Shown here one piece after another: positions 9,704 through 20,144 of a stretch of 64,000 nt of DNA. Below the pieces are notes generated by a model. That model was not told the DNA's origin. It saw nothing but the letters and a program-made list of their open reading frames with translations, and made no database searches. Source of the DNA: Phytophthora quininea (lineage: Eukaryota > Oomycota > Peronosporomycetes > Peronosporales > Peronosporaceae); NCBI GenBank assembly GCA_011947345.1, contig JAAVTG010000214.1:1-64000 (forward strand), read 5' to 3'. Position 1 is the first letter of the stretch. Every line of letters begins with the position of its first letter. Made by a program: the position numbers and the translations under genes.

Positions 9704-12110
9704 CAGGAGCAGCCACAGTTCTCGCTTCCCGCTGCGCCATACCGAGTAAAACTTGGACGAGCGGACAGTTTGCCATAGAATGGTCCTCGCTCTGACAGAA
9801 CCCGCAGCGATCGCGACGCCCCTGGCCTCCACCAGATCCACCGTTCCGAGAAGCGGTACACTCCATGGAGTAATGACCCAGTACGCCGCACCGACGACAG
9901 ACACCGTTCCTACGAGTGCACGTATCACGGCCGTGACCACGGCGGTCACAACGCCCACACACGATGTCTCCCTCTTGGGTGTACCGGTCCGCGGCCTGAC
10001 GGATCCCCTGGAATCGAGTGTTCTGCGCTCCAGCGTTCACTGGCGCGGTTTGCACCGGAGCCACTGTAGAACGGTTCCGCGGAGACCTTGGAGCTTGCAA
10101 CATTTGCTGTTGTTGCGCCAGCATGGACTGCATCTGCTGCATCATGTCCATCATCTGGGACTGTGAAGACTGACCACCGTTCCCGACATCACCAGCGAAG
10201 TCTTCATCACGCTCAACAGGTATCTGCATGTTCTTGAACAGTAGAATCATGACTGCTTCCTCGATCGAAGTCACCATTGTAGTTTGGAGCGCAGCCGTCC
10301 ACACACTGTTCCGTATCCCTGCTAGGAAGTACTGGTAACGCATGAGAGAGTCGAGAATGCTGGCCTCGTCACACAAGTCACGGATGCGATCAGCCCACTC
10401 TTCTACGGATTCACCCCGAGAACGCTTGGTATTCTTCAACCGTTCCATCATTTGAGGAGGTGAAATACACAGGAATCGGTTGTGGAAACGGATCCTCAGC
10501 GTCTCGAAGTTCACGATGCGTGAGTGTGCCCACCAGTCCTCACCAGTCTTGCCCTTTACGCAGCGCCTGAACACAGTCATCCGCAGGTCGTCATCCATCC
10601 CACGGGTGATTCTTTCAAACTCGGCCCAGAACGCTCTCGCCTTCTCGACTGTGGAGCCATCCGAGTAGAAAGGATTTATGAGGTCCACTGCATTCTTGAT
10701 AGAAGGACTCAAGTGGACGCGCGCAACGGTCGGCGCTGCAGGCTGCCCGGTTGGAACACTCGTTCCCCACGCACCATAGGAATGGTTCGGGGGCGGCGGC
10801 AGCAGCCCGGTATTTGGCAAACCTCCTCCGTACCCCATGGGAGGAGCGTTCGAGACGGTCGGAACCGGGGCGATGCAGGAACGGTCGACGTCGGTACATG
10901 CCGCCTAGGCCACCAGGCCGACAGCGCAGCCAGCTCGCTGGCCGAGAACAGTCTCGAAGCTGGAATAGACGTCGCAGTGCTCGCCGGCACGGTCGTACGA
11001 GTCGGAGGTTGAGTCCACGCTTGACTCGCAGCAGGTTCCGGCTGGTTTGGCGTTACTGAGGCGGGCTGCGGACTGGCAGCGGGCGCTTGAGACGCCGTTC
11101 CCCAACCAAAAGTCACACTCGCCGTGCTCGGGGCGGTTGTTGATAGCCTTGGTAGCCATTGTAACCTTGCGACGGCAGACTGCCTTGCGGAAGCGGACTG
11201 CTTGAAGCGGCCGCACCGAGCGTCGTCCTCAGGAACGGTTGCGTGAACGCCAAGCCGCCGGCACTACCTGATAGAGTCCAGCCGCCATAGCTAGCGATCG
11301 CTCCACGAGGCGTCGACGCAGGAGCACTCGACTGGGGGTCGGCGGAGGTACCGCTCCATATGGATAGGTGGTACCACCCGCATTGTGTAACAGTCGCGCC
11401 GGACTCCCTGACTGTTCCACACCGACAGACTCCGTTCTCTCCACAATCGCTGGTGCCGCCGACGGCGCCGCCGTCATTGGGGCCGCAGTCGTCGCCACGC
11501 TTGACACGGCGCCCACCGTTCCCTGGCCGTGCCCAGTGCTCATCCGATCCACGTTCATCGCTGGAGGAGCTGGGGACGGGGACGGTTCCTCAGTCGAAGA
11601 CGCCACTGCCACTGCGGCTGGACCCGGGGAGCGTTCCCGGCGGGCACGCGCTCTACGGCGCCAGTCATCGTCTCGCTCCTCAGAGTGGAGTGGGAACCCT
11701 TCCCTAGAGAGGATTGCTCGGATGTTCCTGCCGAGCCATCTTCGACCAGCTGGCGAGGTGACAATTGACGGCCTTTGTCCCGGCTCAACGTCAACTTCGT
11801 CCCCGAGAAGCCTTCGTCAAACTCTCCTCTCGGCGGCCGCAAGGAAGTCGGCAGGAATGTCGGGCAATACCCCGCTGTTCCTGGCACGGACTTCCGCCAC
11901 CGTTACTAGCTCCTCCTCGGGGACGCCTTGGGTGATGAGGACCGTGCGTAACCGTTCCAGGTCGCCAGCTCGCATGTCGTTTAGAGCCTCGACGACTGGC
12001 CCAGCATTAGACGTAGCCGTTCCTTGCGGGGTGCCGACCGTCTCGACTTCGACGTGCGCTACTTGCTCGTCGTCACTCGACTCAGACGGTTCCTCGCCTC
12101 GCGGGTCCAT
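9666..12110 (-). pseudogene. Gag polyprotein, element 2
   Basis: The first in-frame ATG after the primer site is at 12,110 (MDPRGEEPSESSDDE). The N-terminal region is Pro/Ala/Thr-rich and crosses at least three frame changes (near 11,820, 11,600 and 11,100-10,850). From 10,838 one frame is open: a capsid-like retrotransposon gag domain (FYSDGSTVEKARAFWAEF, IRFHNRFL, RGESVEEWADRIRDLCDEA) and zinc knuckles CGRCDRRGHGRDTC, CRRCGVLGHYSMEC and CGFCQSEDHSMANC. It ends at 9,666 with no pol behind it. Gag forms the particle that packages element RNA. The spaced residues of the gag domain resemble the gag of element 3 (35,121-36,815). Confidence 0.85.
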
Positions 12111-12190
12111 CGTGAAGATACTCCCCACGTTCTCCAACTCCAACCGTTCTTCGGCACACTCGTGCCTTTCTCCTCTCTCCTCAACTAGAA

Positions 12191-12210
12191 GATACCCTGC
12201 TTCTCCACCA
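12191..12210 (-). promoter_or_regulatory. Primer binding site of element 2
   Basis: Three nucleotides inside the 5' LTR, the minus strand starts TGGTGGAGAAGCAGGG. Its complement ends CTTCTCCACCA, the shape of a tRNA 3' end (acceptor strand, discriminator A, CCA). Which tRNA is not decided. Confidence 0.75.
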
Positions 12211-12213
12211 AAC

Positions 12214-12742
12214 TGTCGCGCACTGTGGGTCCCCTACGCGGGTCGGGTAGCTGTCTGTCGAGTTTGGTGAGAGGGGATTAGGAACACTAGTCACCGGTAG
12301 CCTCCAAGAACGGTCGATAGGAACGCTCAAGTAAATGAAAACCTTCTTAGTTAGACTTTAAAACCTTCTTCTTGTCCTTGTAGGTCTTGGTCTTCGATAC
12401 TCAAACGCTCTTCAAAGCCGACTTGGGGGCCGTAGGGGAAATGCACAACTAGGGTCGGCTCGGTGCAGCTTGCGAGGGCGGGCTACTTGATTCTCTGGCT
12501 CATACCTTGCTCCAGCCGCCATGCTCACTGCGCCTGCCGCCAATACATAGATTCTCTGTCCACTTGGACCTTCACCTGGTCCTTACAAGCGTCCACCTCC
12601 TTGGCTACGCCAGGAATCAGCTGCTGCAGTCCTCTCGGGCACCTGCTCGACTGAAAGCTGAACCGTTCCACGGAACGGTGGGGTTCCCTGGGCCACGGTT
12701 GAGGTATCCTGTTGCTTGATCCACGCGCCGCGGTGCGGGACA
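12214..12742 (-). repeat. 5' LTR of element 2
   Basis: 529-bp direct repeat of 6,986-7,513, followed by the CATC target duplication at 12,743-12,746. Confidence 0.95.
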
Positions 12743-14277
12743 CATCTGATCTCGCACATCCTCCACATTCAATTCGCCCCCTTCGTGATAACAAACTTGG
12801 TCATCTTCTACGGATCCTTCGTTACTGACAAGATCTGGGTCTTGTGGCACTGGATCCGACGCTTCCTGTCATTTGGTGCTTCTGTTGGCTGGAGTACATT
12901 ACCGTCTTGTCCTATCTTGGTCGAGATCCGATCTGTCGCGTCGAGGTCAGTGCCTGATACCACAACAAGGGACGCTCTGTCCAGACTACCCGATGAATTA
13001 GTTCCGTCACTTCCAACACATCGATCTGCCTCCAGGTTGACCGTAACCTGGAGGATAGCTGGTGGTCCCGACGGATCTCCACCAGGAACTCCGAGATCCG
13101 AGTTGGAATGACCTGGATTCACCACTTTTGATTCCCGCTGGAGGAGTTTGCGTGGTGTTGGGTATGTTGGGCGTTCGATCATTGACTCCATATCTACCTG
13201 AGGTTGTTCCGGTGCGAATTCAACCGTTGCTTGTAGTGCTAGGTTCTGCCACTCCATATACCGCCTGGATCCGACCGAGACAAAACCCGGAATACGTGGC
13301 ACACGTTCATCCAATAACCACATACCAACTTGTGCATAGCGATCCAGCACGGCTCTCTTCTCGCTTACATTGGTCACCCGAAGGTACCTTGTCTTGCCGG
13401 GACCGTGTACAATTGTTGGCACCCATCGGTCTCCACGTGTTACCCATAGTTTCTCACGATCCAGAGTCTTTAAACGCATAGGAAGCTCGATCGACTCTCC
13501 TACGTCCATCCATAGATCCTTCTCCACCCGGAGCTGTCGAGACTTGTCACTATAGAGCTGACGTCGTCCACTGAGCTGGATCTTGATATCGTCGGGTAGA
13601 CAGACCGACCCAAAGGCTAGGTCTAGGCGGATCCCGGCAGGAACCATAAAATCCATGCCTAGGATCGCCTCCTGACCCGACAGATCACCGACCCAGATGT
13701 CGAAGAAGTACACTAAGTATCCGGCAAGAGTGATCTTGATCCGAGTTCTCCCTTCCGTCGTATACACATTTTCGCCGATCCCCACATAGTCCTGGTTCTG
13801 GCTAGTGTCAATATGGCAGCCTACCTTACGAGCAAAGGCGGAATCCAGAATGGACACCTCGGCACCACTGTCTAGGAGCAAGATCGCTTTCAGATTGTTG
13901 ATCTTGCCAGCTATCTTAGCCTGACGGAACCATTTTCCCGGTGAATGACGTTTCCAGTATCCTCGAGACTCCCCTAGCAGTAGGTCAGCGGATCCAGCCA
14001 TATTCGGCCCACTATAGGTGTCTATGGGGCGAGATCCCGGGATATCGGACGTCGATTCACCGTCGACGGGTGTAAACCACTGGTTTTGTGGTTTCTGCTT
14101 CCAGTATCCGCGGGATTCACATGGATCTAGTTCCACTGTCACAGCGACCTCGGATCTAGCAAATTCATCCGCATGGCGGAAACTTGAGACGGTAGCGGCT
14201 CGTTTCCGATGCAGTTGGCATGTATTATCGGGTGGATCCAGCAGCTTGCTACCTTGATCTACTGACTTCTTGTTCAC
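12743..14277 (-). pseudogene. Retropepsin-type aspartic protease region, element 1
   Basis: Open from about 14,277 to a stop at 12,808, with a frame change near 12,815 leading to the element 2 junction. The protease core is at about 13,660-13,900: the flap-side motif ILLLDSGAEVSIL carries the catalytic Asp-Ser-Gly, and ILGMDFMVPAG is the second conserved strand. The N-terminal part has a repeated sequence near ESRGYWK (14,109 and 13,974), perhaps a duplicated linker. The C-terminal part leads toward RT and continues at 6,985. The protease would cut the gag-pol polyprotein. The apparent start is not an ATG; expression as part of a polyprotein or by frameshift after gag (stop at 14,340) is likely. 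Confidence 0.85.
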
Positions 14278-14339
14278 AAATGCATAGATGCAGTACCTAG
14301 AACGCTCGGCTCGTACCAGATTCCAACCTGGCGAGCGTC

Positions 14340-16652
14340 CTAGTTTAACATCTTCTCAGCGATGTCGGGCAGCATGTCTGCATGCTTAGTCGGGTTGTAC
14401 CATTGGCGAATCTGATTGTAGAACTCTTCCATGGGGCAGTTCCCCATGTCATGCAGTTCACCACACCCGCGGCACACGAACAGACAGCGATCCGTCGGAT
14501 GACCCTTCTTGCCACACTTTTCACACGTAAGACGCCTCCAGCAGCCGAGATCCGAGTGCTTCAGCGATCCACAGTGCGAACAGCGGTACCTATCCGGTCG
14601 CTTGTCCTTGTCCAGTGGTCCTTGCGATCCACGCCCGTGAGCGTTTGGATCCGGTTGGATCTTAGCCTCTTGAGGTTTGTCTGAGGTAGGTCCGCCTCTT
14701 TCCGCGTCAGGTGGCCGCTCCGCGCCGAGATATATCTTGCGCAAGTCACCTTCCCCATCGGATCCATCGGACCCAGACTCGGACTCGGACTCGTGAGCGG
14801 CAACTTGAACTGATCTGACTGACCTCTTGGTTGAAGCGGCTGGAGCTGCTGTCGACGGCTTCTGACGTGTCTTGCTCGATCCAGTAGACTTCCTTTGACG
14901 CGATTTGGCTCTCTCACGGTCATGCAACACTTCTTCTAGGTCTTCGGCGCTCTTGAGCCGCAACAGCGTTAATTGATCACCAAGATCTGGATCGCCCAGA
15001 GTTTCGATGAAGTGATCTACATGTTCTCGGCGTTCCTTAGCTGATCCATCCTTGACCTTCAACTTTGCACGCATGGCCGCCACGTTGAGGCGGTCGAGGT
15101 ACTCCAGGGGATTCGTCCGACTTTTTCGGGCGTGGTAATACTGCCTTGCTACTGAGACTCCTCCACCACAGTACCGGACCTGAAAACTTCGTACGAGGTC
15201 ACCCCAGATGTTCCGGGTGGATCGGCCAAGTTGTCGATACCAGTTTCGGGCCGATCCTGCTAGCAAATTCCCTAAGATCAAGCATTTCTCGTCGTCAGGA
15301 GCTTGATCTCGCAGCAGAGCTGACTTGACCTTGCTTAGCCAGGTCAATGCACGATCTTCGTCGTGATCCTTGCCTATGAACTCTCTTAGGTCCGAGATCG
15401 CCGAGATTCTCGCTCTCTGTACCACGGGAGACCTGGATCCAGCCGTGGTGGTGGCTACCGCCGCCGACGCTAAGTTCGGCAACTCCAGATCATCTGGGTC
15501 GTATTCTCCATGCATGTTCGAGTCCACGGATTCCATCTCAACGTCAGGTGATCCTGACTCTGGCTTGAATGTAGTCACTTTGGGCGTCGCTATGACTTGT
15601 TGCTCTTGAAGGAATCGGCGCATCGCGGCTTGGAAGTATGACTCCAAACCACTAGCGGATCCAGCAGGATCCAGCCTAGCGGGGTTGCGATCCGACCGGG
15701 TTTCCGTCTTCACGTCACTTGATCCTTGTTGACCGTGCTTTAGGGCCTTAGCGCGAGCGGCCAACGACGCTGCGCCGGACGGGCCGAGTGACATACGTCG
15801 TGGTGCAGTTGAACTGTCAGATCCCATCTCAGACGTCGCCGACGCGTAGTCCGAAAACGAAGTGCGATACTCCGGCGCGTCGATCCGCAGAGAGCTGGTC
15901 AGGCCCATCTTCGGAGAGGTCTCCCCGACCAGGATCTTCAGTCTGTCGAATAGATCTAGCGTTGACTGTTGGATCATCGTTAGATCTTGGTCGAACAGGT
16001 CATCGGCGTCAAAAGATCCTGCCATTAGATCCGCTTCCTTCAGCAGTTGGAGGAGACCCTTAGCCATCACCAGCTTGTTGGATACGACTTGAGGAGCGGT
16101 CACAGGACCTTTAGCGCTCCAATCTGCTTCGGTTGAACGATCCTCATGACTGGATCCAGAAGCAGGAACTTATTCAACTCCTTCTGATGATACGCTCTTT
16201 TCAGCAAGTCTTCCGCCCAGATCCCGGTTGATTCACCTCGACCTTCGGTCTCCGACTCCGGAGCCTTCAGTTTCTTGCGTGTCGACTTGATCTTCTTCTT
16301 TTCACGGTGGATCTGGACGTTGGTTGGTTTGTGAGTGTAGTCGGGTCAGGTTTAACCTTACCGACTTCACTCAGCGGATCTCGATGCGTATCGAGATCCG
16401 CGGGGTCCCCGAAGGGACCTGGGGAGGAACTTGAGGTTTTTCTTCCAGATCCAGGTTTGGATCTGCCTCATTTCCGTCAACAGAACTCCTCCCAGGGCTC
16501 TGTTGATCCGTGGATCTTGCTTGATTCAGCGGCGTCGTCGTCGATCCATGCTCCGATGACGCTTGATCTCCCGGTTCTACCTTGATCTTTGCATCTTCTG
16601 GGGACTCACGGTGAAATCCCGAGTCACCCAAAGATCCGGGCACGCGCACCAT
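14340..16652 (-). pseudogene. Gag polyprotein, element 1
   Basis: The first ATG (16,650-16,652) overlaps the primer binding site, one base beyond the LTR. The reading crosses frame changes near 16,390, 16,310 and 16,110, then is open from 16,103 to a stop at 14,340. The capsid-type gag domain is at about 14,930-15,420 (ALTWLSKVKSALL, GSARNWYRQL, NPLEYLDRLNVAAMRAKL). Three consecutive zinc knuckles follow near 14,440-14,590: CSHCGSLKHSDLGC, CEKCGKKGHPTDRC and CRGCGELHDMGNC. The middle is Ser/Lys-rich and acidic. The protein would package element RNA and build the particle. Confidence 0.85.
16634..16651 (-). promoter_or_regulatory. Primer binding site of element 1
   Basis: The minus strand reads TGGTGCGCGTGCCCGG one base after the LTR end. 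The complement ends in GCACGCGCACCA, a tRNA 3'-end shape. The gag ATG overlaps its first bases. Confidence 0.7.
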
Positions 16653-17290
16653 TGTGATGTAGCGGGATTTATCAAAATCCGCTTCCACTGCGCCCAGACA
16701 CCGACTAACGGAGGGGTCCTCCGATATCCGTGGGGATGCTGAAGTGTGCTCACCTTGTGTACCCGTCGGCGGGCTGGATCTGCTCTTCAGGTGCTTCGAG
16801 GATGCTTGATCTGTCAAGATCGAACGTCTTGGCGGGACGTGGGAGGTCAGGAGCAGCGCGGGAATCTTCACTCTGCGTCCTTGAATATTTGCCAGACCAG
16901 TAATCGCTTGGATCTACTTGGATCTGGGGCCTGGATCTTGGATCCAGGTGGAGGGTTGCCTTGAGGGGTGTGTGGTCTTCCTTTTCCGTACTTGAACGCT
17001 TCCAATAGCGTGATCTTGGGGGGTGAGGGTCGGTCGGTCGTGCTGGCCAAGTAGTAACTCCAGTAGACCTTGGATCTGCACTTGGTACTTGTGGATCTAG
17101 ACTGCGAGTGGATCTGGCCAATATATTATCCAGATCACCCGAGCGCTGCTTGATCCGCGGTGATCCCGACGTAGCTGAACTGGGCCAATGTAGATCCCGT
17201 AGTCTTATGCGCTAAGAAGGGCACTTGTGGTGTACAAGGCAAATTCGACTCTGTATTCAGCAAATTATGGTTGGATCCTATCCTAAAGTC
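16653..17290 (-). repeat. 5' LTR of element 1
   Basis: The left end TGTGATGTAGCGGGAT adjoins the primer site. Blocks GTAGCGGGAT, GGAGGGGT-CTCCGAT, CACCTTGTGTACCCGTCGGCGGG, GGCCAATATA and GCAAATTCG recur in the same order at 17,575-18,093. The right end is not fixed by a target duplication and is approximate. It is exceptionally rich in GATC. Confidence 0.6.
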
Positions 17291-17574
17291 TATCTTATCG
17301 CCAGATCTATGTTACTGCACTAGATAGCTTCACTCTTTGGGCTCGTGTCGTGCCAGATCGATGGCTGGGGCGTTCCACGTGGAGATCTGGGCCCGGGGTC
17401 CTGGATCACTTGGATCCACTATGGACCTCTTCGGATCCAGTATGGATCCCTTCATGTTGGCTTCCCATTCGCTGATCCGAGATTCTGGGAAAGTGCTTCA
17501 CCACATTTGTTGTCCCCGCGCACTACCTTGTAGACGCAGCGGAAGAGCTGCATCGCACGCGCTGGCTGCGCGTG
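17291..17574. other. GATC-rich spacer between two related LTRs
   Basis: No ORF is recognised. It contains clusters such as GGATCCACTATGG and GGATCCAGTATGG near 17,410-17,450 and may be part of the LTR on either side. Confidence 0.4.
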
Positions 17575-18093
17575 TGTGGCGTAGCGGGATCTACCGAAAT
17601 CCCTCTAGCGCACGGTGCCCAAACTGCCGACTACGGAGGGGTACTCCGATCTGCCGTGTGTGCTGAACGCGTTCTCACCTTGTGTACCCGTCGGCGGGCG
17701 GGTAACGCTTTTCCGTTGGCTCGAAGAGGTGCGGTGAAGACGGAACTGTTCTTGGAGGACGCGAGACCCTGTGGTGACAACAGCACGGGTATGCTTCGGT
17801 CTGCTGTCGGGGAAGATTGCTGGCCACGGCCGAGTGTGTCGAGGTCGGGGTCAGCGGGTCGGGTGGTGTCGTCCGGTCCCTTGGGTGCCTTGCGGCGCTT
17901 GTCCTTTGTGGGGTCCTTTGTTCCTTGCTCTCGCGAGCAGCCACTTCCTTTAGTGGGATCTTGAGGTTGAGGGACGAATGCAACACTTGCGCCGGGTGGG
18001 CCAATATACTTCCCGTTCCTCGCGGTCTTGGTCACATATGCACTTCGAAGCAAATTCGGCTCCCTTTGTTTGTTAGGCTAAATGCCTGTCGAC
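17575..18093 (-). repeat. Lone LTR related to the element 1 LTR
   Basis: Starts TGTGGCGTAGCGGGAT and seems to end CTGTCGACA. It shares ordered blocks with 16,653-17,290 but is clearly diverged and poor in GATC. No primer site or gag is attached, so it is probably a solo LTR or remnant. Confidence 0.55.
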
Positions 18094-18640
18094 AATCGTG
18101 AAGGATCCAGACTGGAACGGCACTGGAACATAACCAGAAGGAAGTGCAGGCGGGATGATATGGAACTCAATTCACGCGATGAACAGAGTGGCATGTTTTT
18201 AGAGGGCTTTCCTGTTAGATGGGAGGCCTTTTGCAGTGCGTTCGCAGATTTTTTCGAGCAGCAACTTTTCAGTTGTTTAGCAGCCGCATGAATACATCAG
18301 TCCACTGCCGAAACAAACCGATCCGCCGTAAGGCACAATCCAAGTTGGAGGGAAAACATCATCCCAAGCTGCTCGTGGTCAAGGCAAGCGAAAGCATTGT
18401 ATCGTTCGTGCAACGGAGTGTACTGCGCAAATAAATGCCCGCGTCTCATCTCTTGAGGGATCAGCACCGGTGATTCCACTACTCCAAGAATCGCACTATA
18501 AAGGATCCTGTACTCGAGAAAGACGTGGCTATGGAGTATCTGCGCCTAGGTCTCGCAAATATCTGGTGTATTTCGTGTGCTTATTTGGTAGTCTAACTGT
18601 TTCCACTGGTTTATCTGCTTTACTTTAGACAAGCGCACAA
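18094..18640 (+). pseudogene. Unrecognised ORF relic upstream of the C48 relic
   Basis: Short readings in shifting frames look coding in composition: SRDEQSGMFLEGFPVRWEAF near 18,170 and HCRNKPIRRKAQSKLEGKHH near 18,300, then a Ser/Arg-rich part to about 18,600. No known domain is recognised. It may be the N-terminal part of the relic that carries the peptidase motifs downstream. Confidence 0.3.
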
Positions 18641-18783
18641 CCTTTGGTTTTGTTGAGGAGCAGTTTAAACTCGCTGTTGGATAACAACTCCAGGTACGGG
18701 AAATAAGTATACAATCAACACAAAGGTAATGTGGCAGCGCGAATTCAACTCATCGCACTACAATTCAATCGGGTTCGAGTTTT

Positions 18784-20095
18784 GTGGAGCAAGAAGATTG
18801 TGGAGGCTTGAAGGGTGAGGGCAACGACACGCATAATACGCTACAGTCAGACAAGGGTGGAGCTGTCGATTCCAAAGTGGCTACTTCCGCCTTCGTGTCC
18901 GCACAGGACTGTACCGGACGCAGACCGAATACTGTACAACTTGGATCGGAGGAGTTCCTTTTGGCGTTTGCACCTCCGCCACGTACACGAGGCCTCTCTT
19001 GGCGTGAAAAGAGACGGATTGCAGACATAACAGATATTAAAGCTGCAACAGAACTCGCTGTGCGAATCTGTGAAGAGAAGAAGACGCGCAAGGTGAAGTC
19101 CAAAGATGTCGCTGCGCCCATACAGCATCAACTCAGCCAAAGCAATGCTCAACGCTTTTGGCATGGATGACTGCGAAGTTAAACGCATGCTACAACTTGC
19201 AACTACAACATCGGACAGGAAGTTCCAGTAGTCGAGGCAATCCCGCAACTAGACAAGATGCAAGCCATCGACACAGTCAATGCAACTAGCAACGATGACC
19301 TGCTTGCCTACTAGCCTGACTACGGATACGCCACACTTGACTAACTTGAGGCGATGGCCAATATCATTGAAGATCGGAATAGCTTTTGTTTGGTGAAGTG
19401 TACAACGGATTGGATTGAAACTGTTGGGTGGCACATCTTCAACACTAGAGCCCCATTCAGTGATACGTGCACCAGCACAAAGATAACTCGGCTTCAACAA
19501 CCATATTCATACCGTAAAATACTGGACTGACACATTTTTGCCTTATTATGTCCACAGAAAACTTACAAAGAAGTATTCTACAGCTTGAACCTGAAAAACA
19601 CGAGCGTTGGAGGAGAATTAATAGCAGAAAAAACGGTCAGGTTCAAAACTGAACACTACGTGTATTATATTGGGGGTGATGGTACTAAGGGCCGAGTATA
19701 AGGATGTTGATGTGGTGAACCCTAGTTTTCACGAGATGACATCACTCGCTTGGGCAGAAACGTCGTGTTGCTGGCGACTTCGGGGCTGGAGATGTTGCCA
19801 ACAAGCGTGTCATCGGCGATGTGAACACAGGTTTCCATTGGTGCTCGTTTGTGTTGGACAAAAAATCAGATCTGCTACCTGTTTGACTCGTACTAGCTTG
19901 GAATTAAACTACAATGAAGTGAAGAAGAGCATGCGCTACACTATTGAACCCACGCTGGATATACAAGATGAGCTGGTATGAAGGAATCGACTGGCTTAAA
20001 CAGACTGACAGCATCTCCTGCGGAGTGGGGTGCCAAGTCTCAAAGTCGCAATTGCCTCGTGGGGTGATGGTCTCTCCAGTGTCATTCCCTGCTTG
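18784..20095 (+). pseudogene. C48 (Ulp1/SENP-like) cysteine peptidase relic
   Basis: A 128-codon reading at 18,784-19,170 is unrecognised. Further on, after frame changes and stops, the four landmarks of C48 peptidases appear in order. GFHWCSFVLD near 19,830 gives the catalytic His-Trp. CYLFDSY near 19,878 gives the Asp. WLKQTDSISCGVGC near 19,990-20,032 gives the oxyanion Gln and the nucleophile Cys. Spacing fits the family. Ulp1-type peptidases process SUMO or similar tags, and related domains are often carried by DNA transposons in plants and oomycetes. Given the surroundings, a transposon-borne copy is more likely than a host deSUMOylase. The frame is broken several times, so it is inactive. 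Confidence 0.55.
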
Positions 20096-20144
20096 CGATG
20101 CGTTTACTGTGCAAGTGTACTGAGCGCAAAAGAAGAAGGGCAAG

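Larger units (their letters stand above)
6986..12742 (-). mobile_element. Pol-less LTR retrotransposon, element 2 (non-autonomous)
   Basis: Complete 5,757-bp element with LTRs of 528 and 529 bp that appear identical except for one G, ends TGTC...GACA, CATC target duplication, a tRNA-type primer site and a purine tract. On the minus strand it carries gag (12,110-9,666) and a multi-membrane-span ORF (8,630-7,388). Between them lies an ORF on the opposite strand (8,783-9,703). No protease, RT, RNase H or integrase is present, so it must have moved using another element's enzymes. Its purine tract and LTR edge, membrane ORF and antisense ORF all match element 3, which has pol and is the natural model for a helper. 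Nearly identical LTRs imply a recent insertion. Confidence 0.9.
1..17290 (-). mobile_element. Ty3/gypsy LTR retrotransposon, element 1 (nested host of element 2)
   Basis: Read on the minus strand the order is 5' LTR (from 16,653), primer binding site, gag with three zinc knuckles, aspartic protease, RT, RNase H, second RNase H, integrase and chromodomain (ending at 3,024). A plus-strand ORF follows at 66-2,692. GATC is strongly over-represented over the sampled parts, including the plus-strand ORF (about 14 in 1-600; 20 in 16,861-17,460), so I include 1-2,700 in the element. The 3' LTR is not seen and would lie left of the window. Element 2 interrupts it at 6,986-12,742. Several one-base frame changes and a lost integrase residue indicate a dead copy. 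The right boundary is approximate. Confidence 0.8.

Noticed and set aside
12191..12210. tRNA gene candidate ending CCACCA
   Set aside because: Only the 3' end shape is present and eukaryotic tRNA genes do not encode CCA. It is the primer binding site of element 2.
11368..12270. 300-codon plus-strand ORF opposite element 2 gag
   Set aside because: Runs into the LTR, is low-complexity and Ser/Arg/Pro-rich, and has no counterpart at the same place in element 3.
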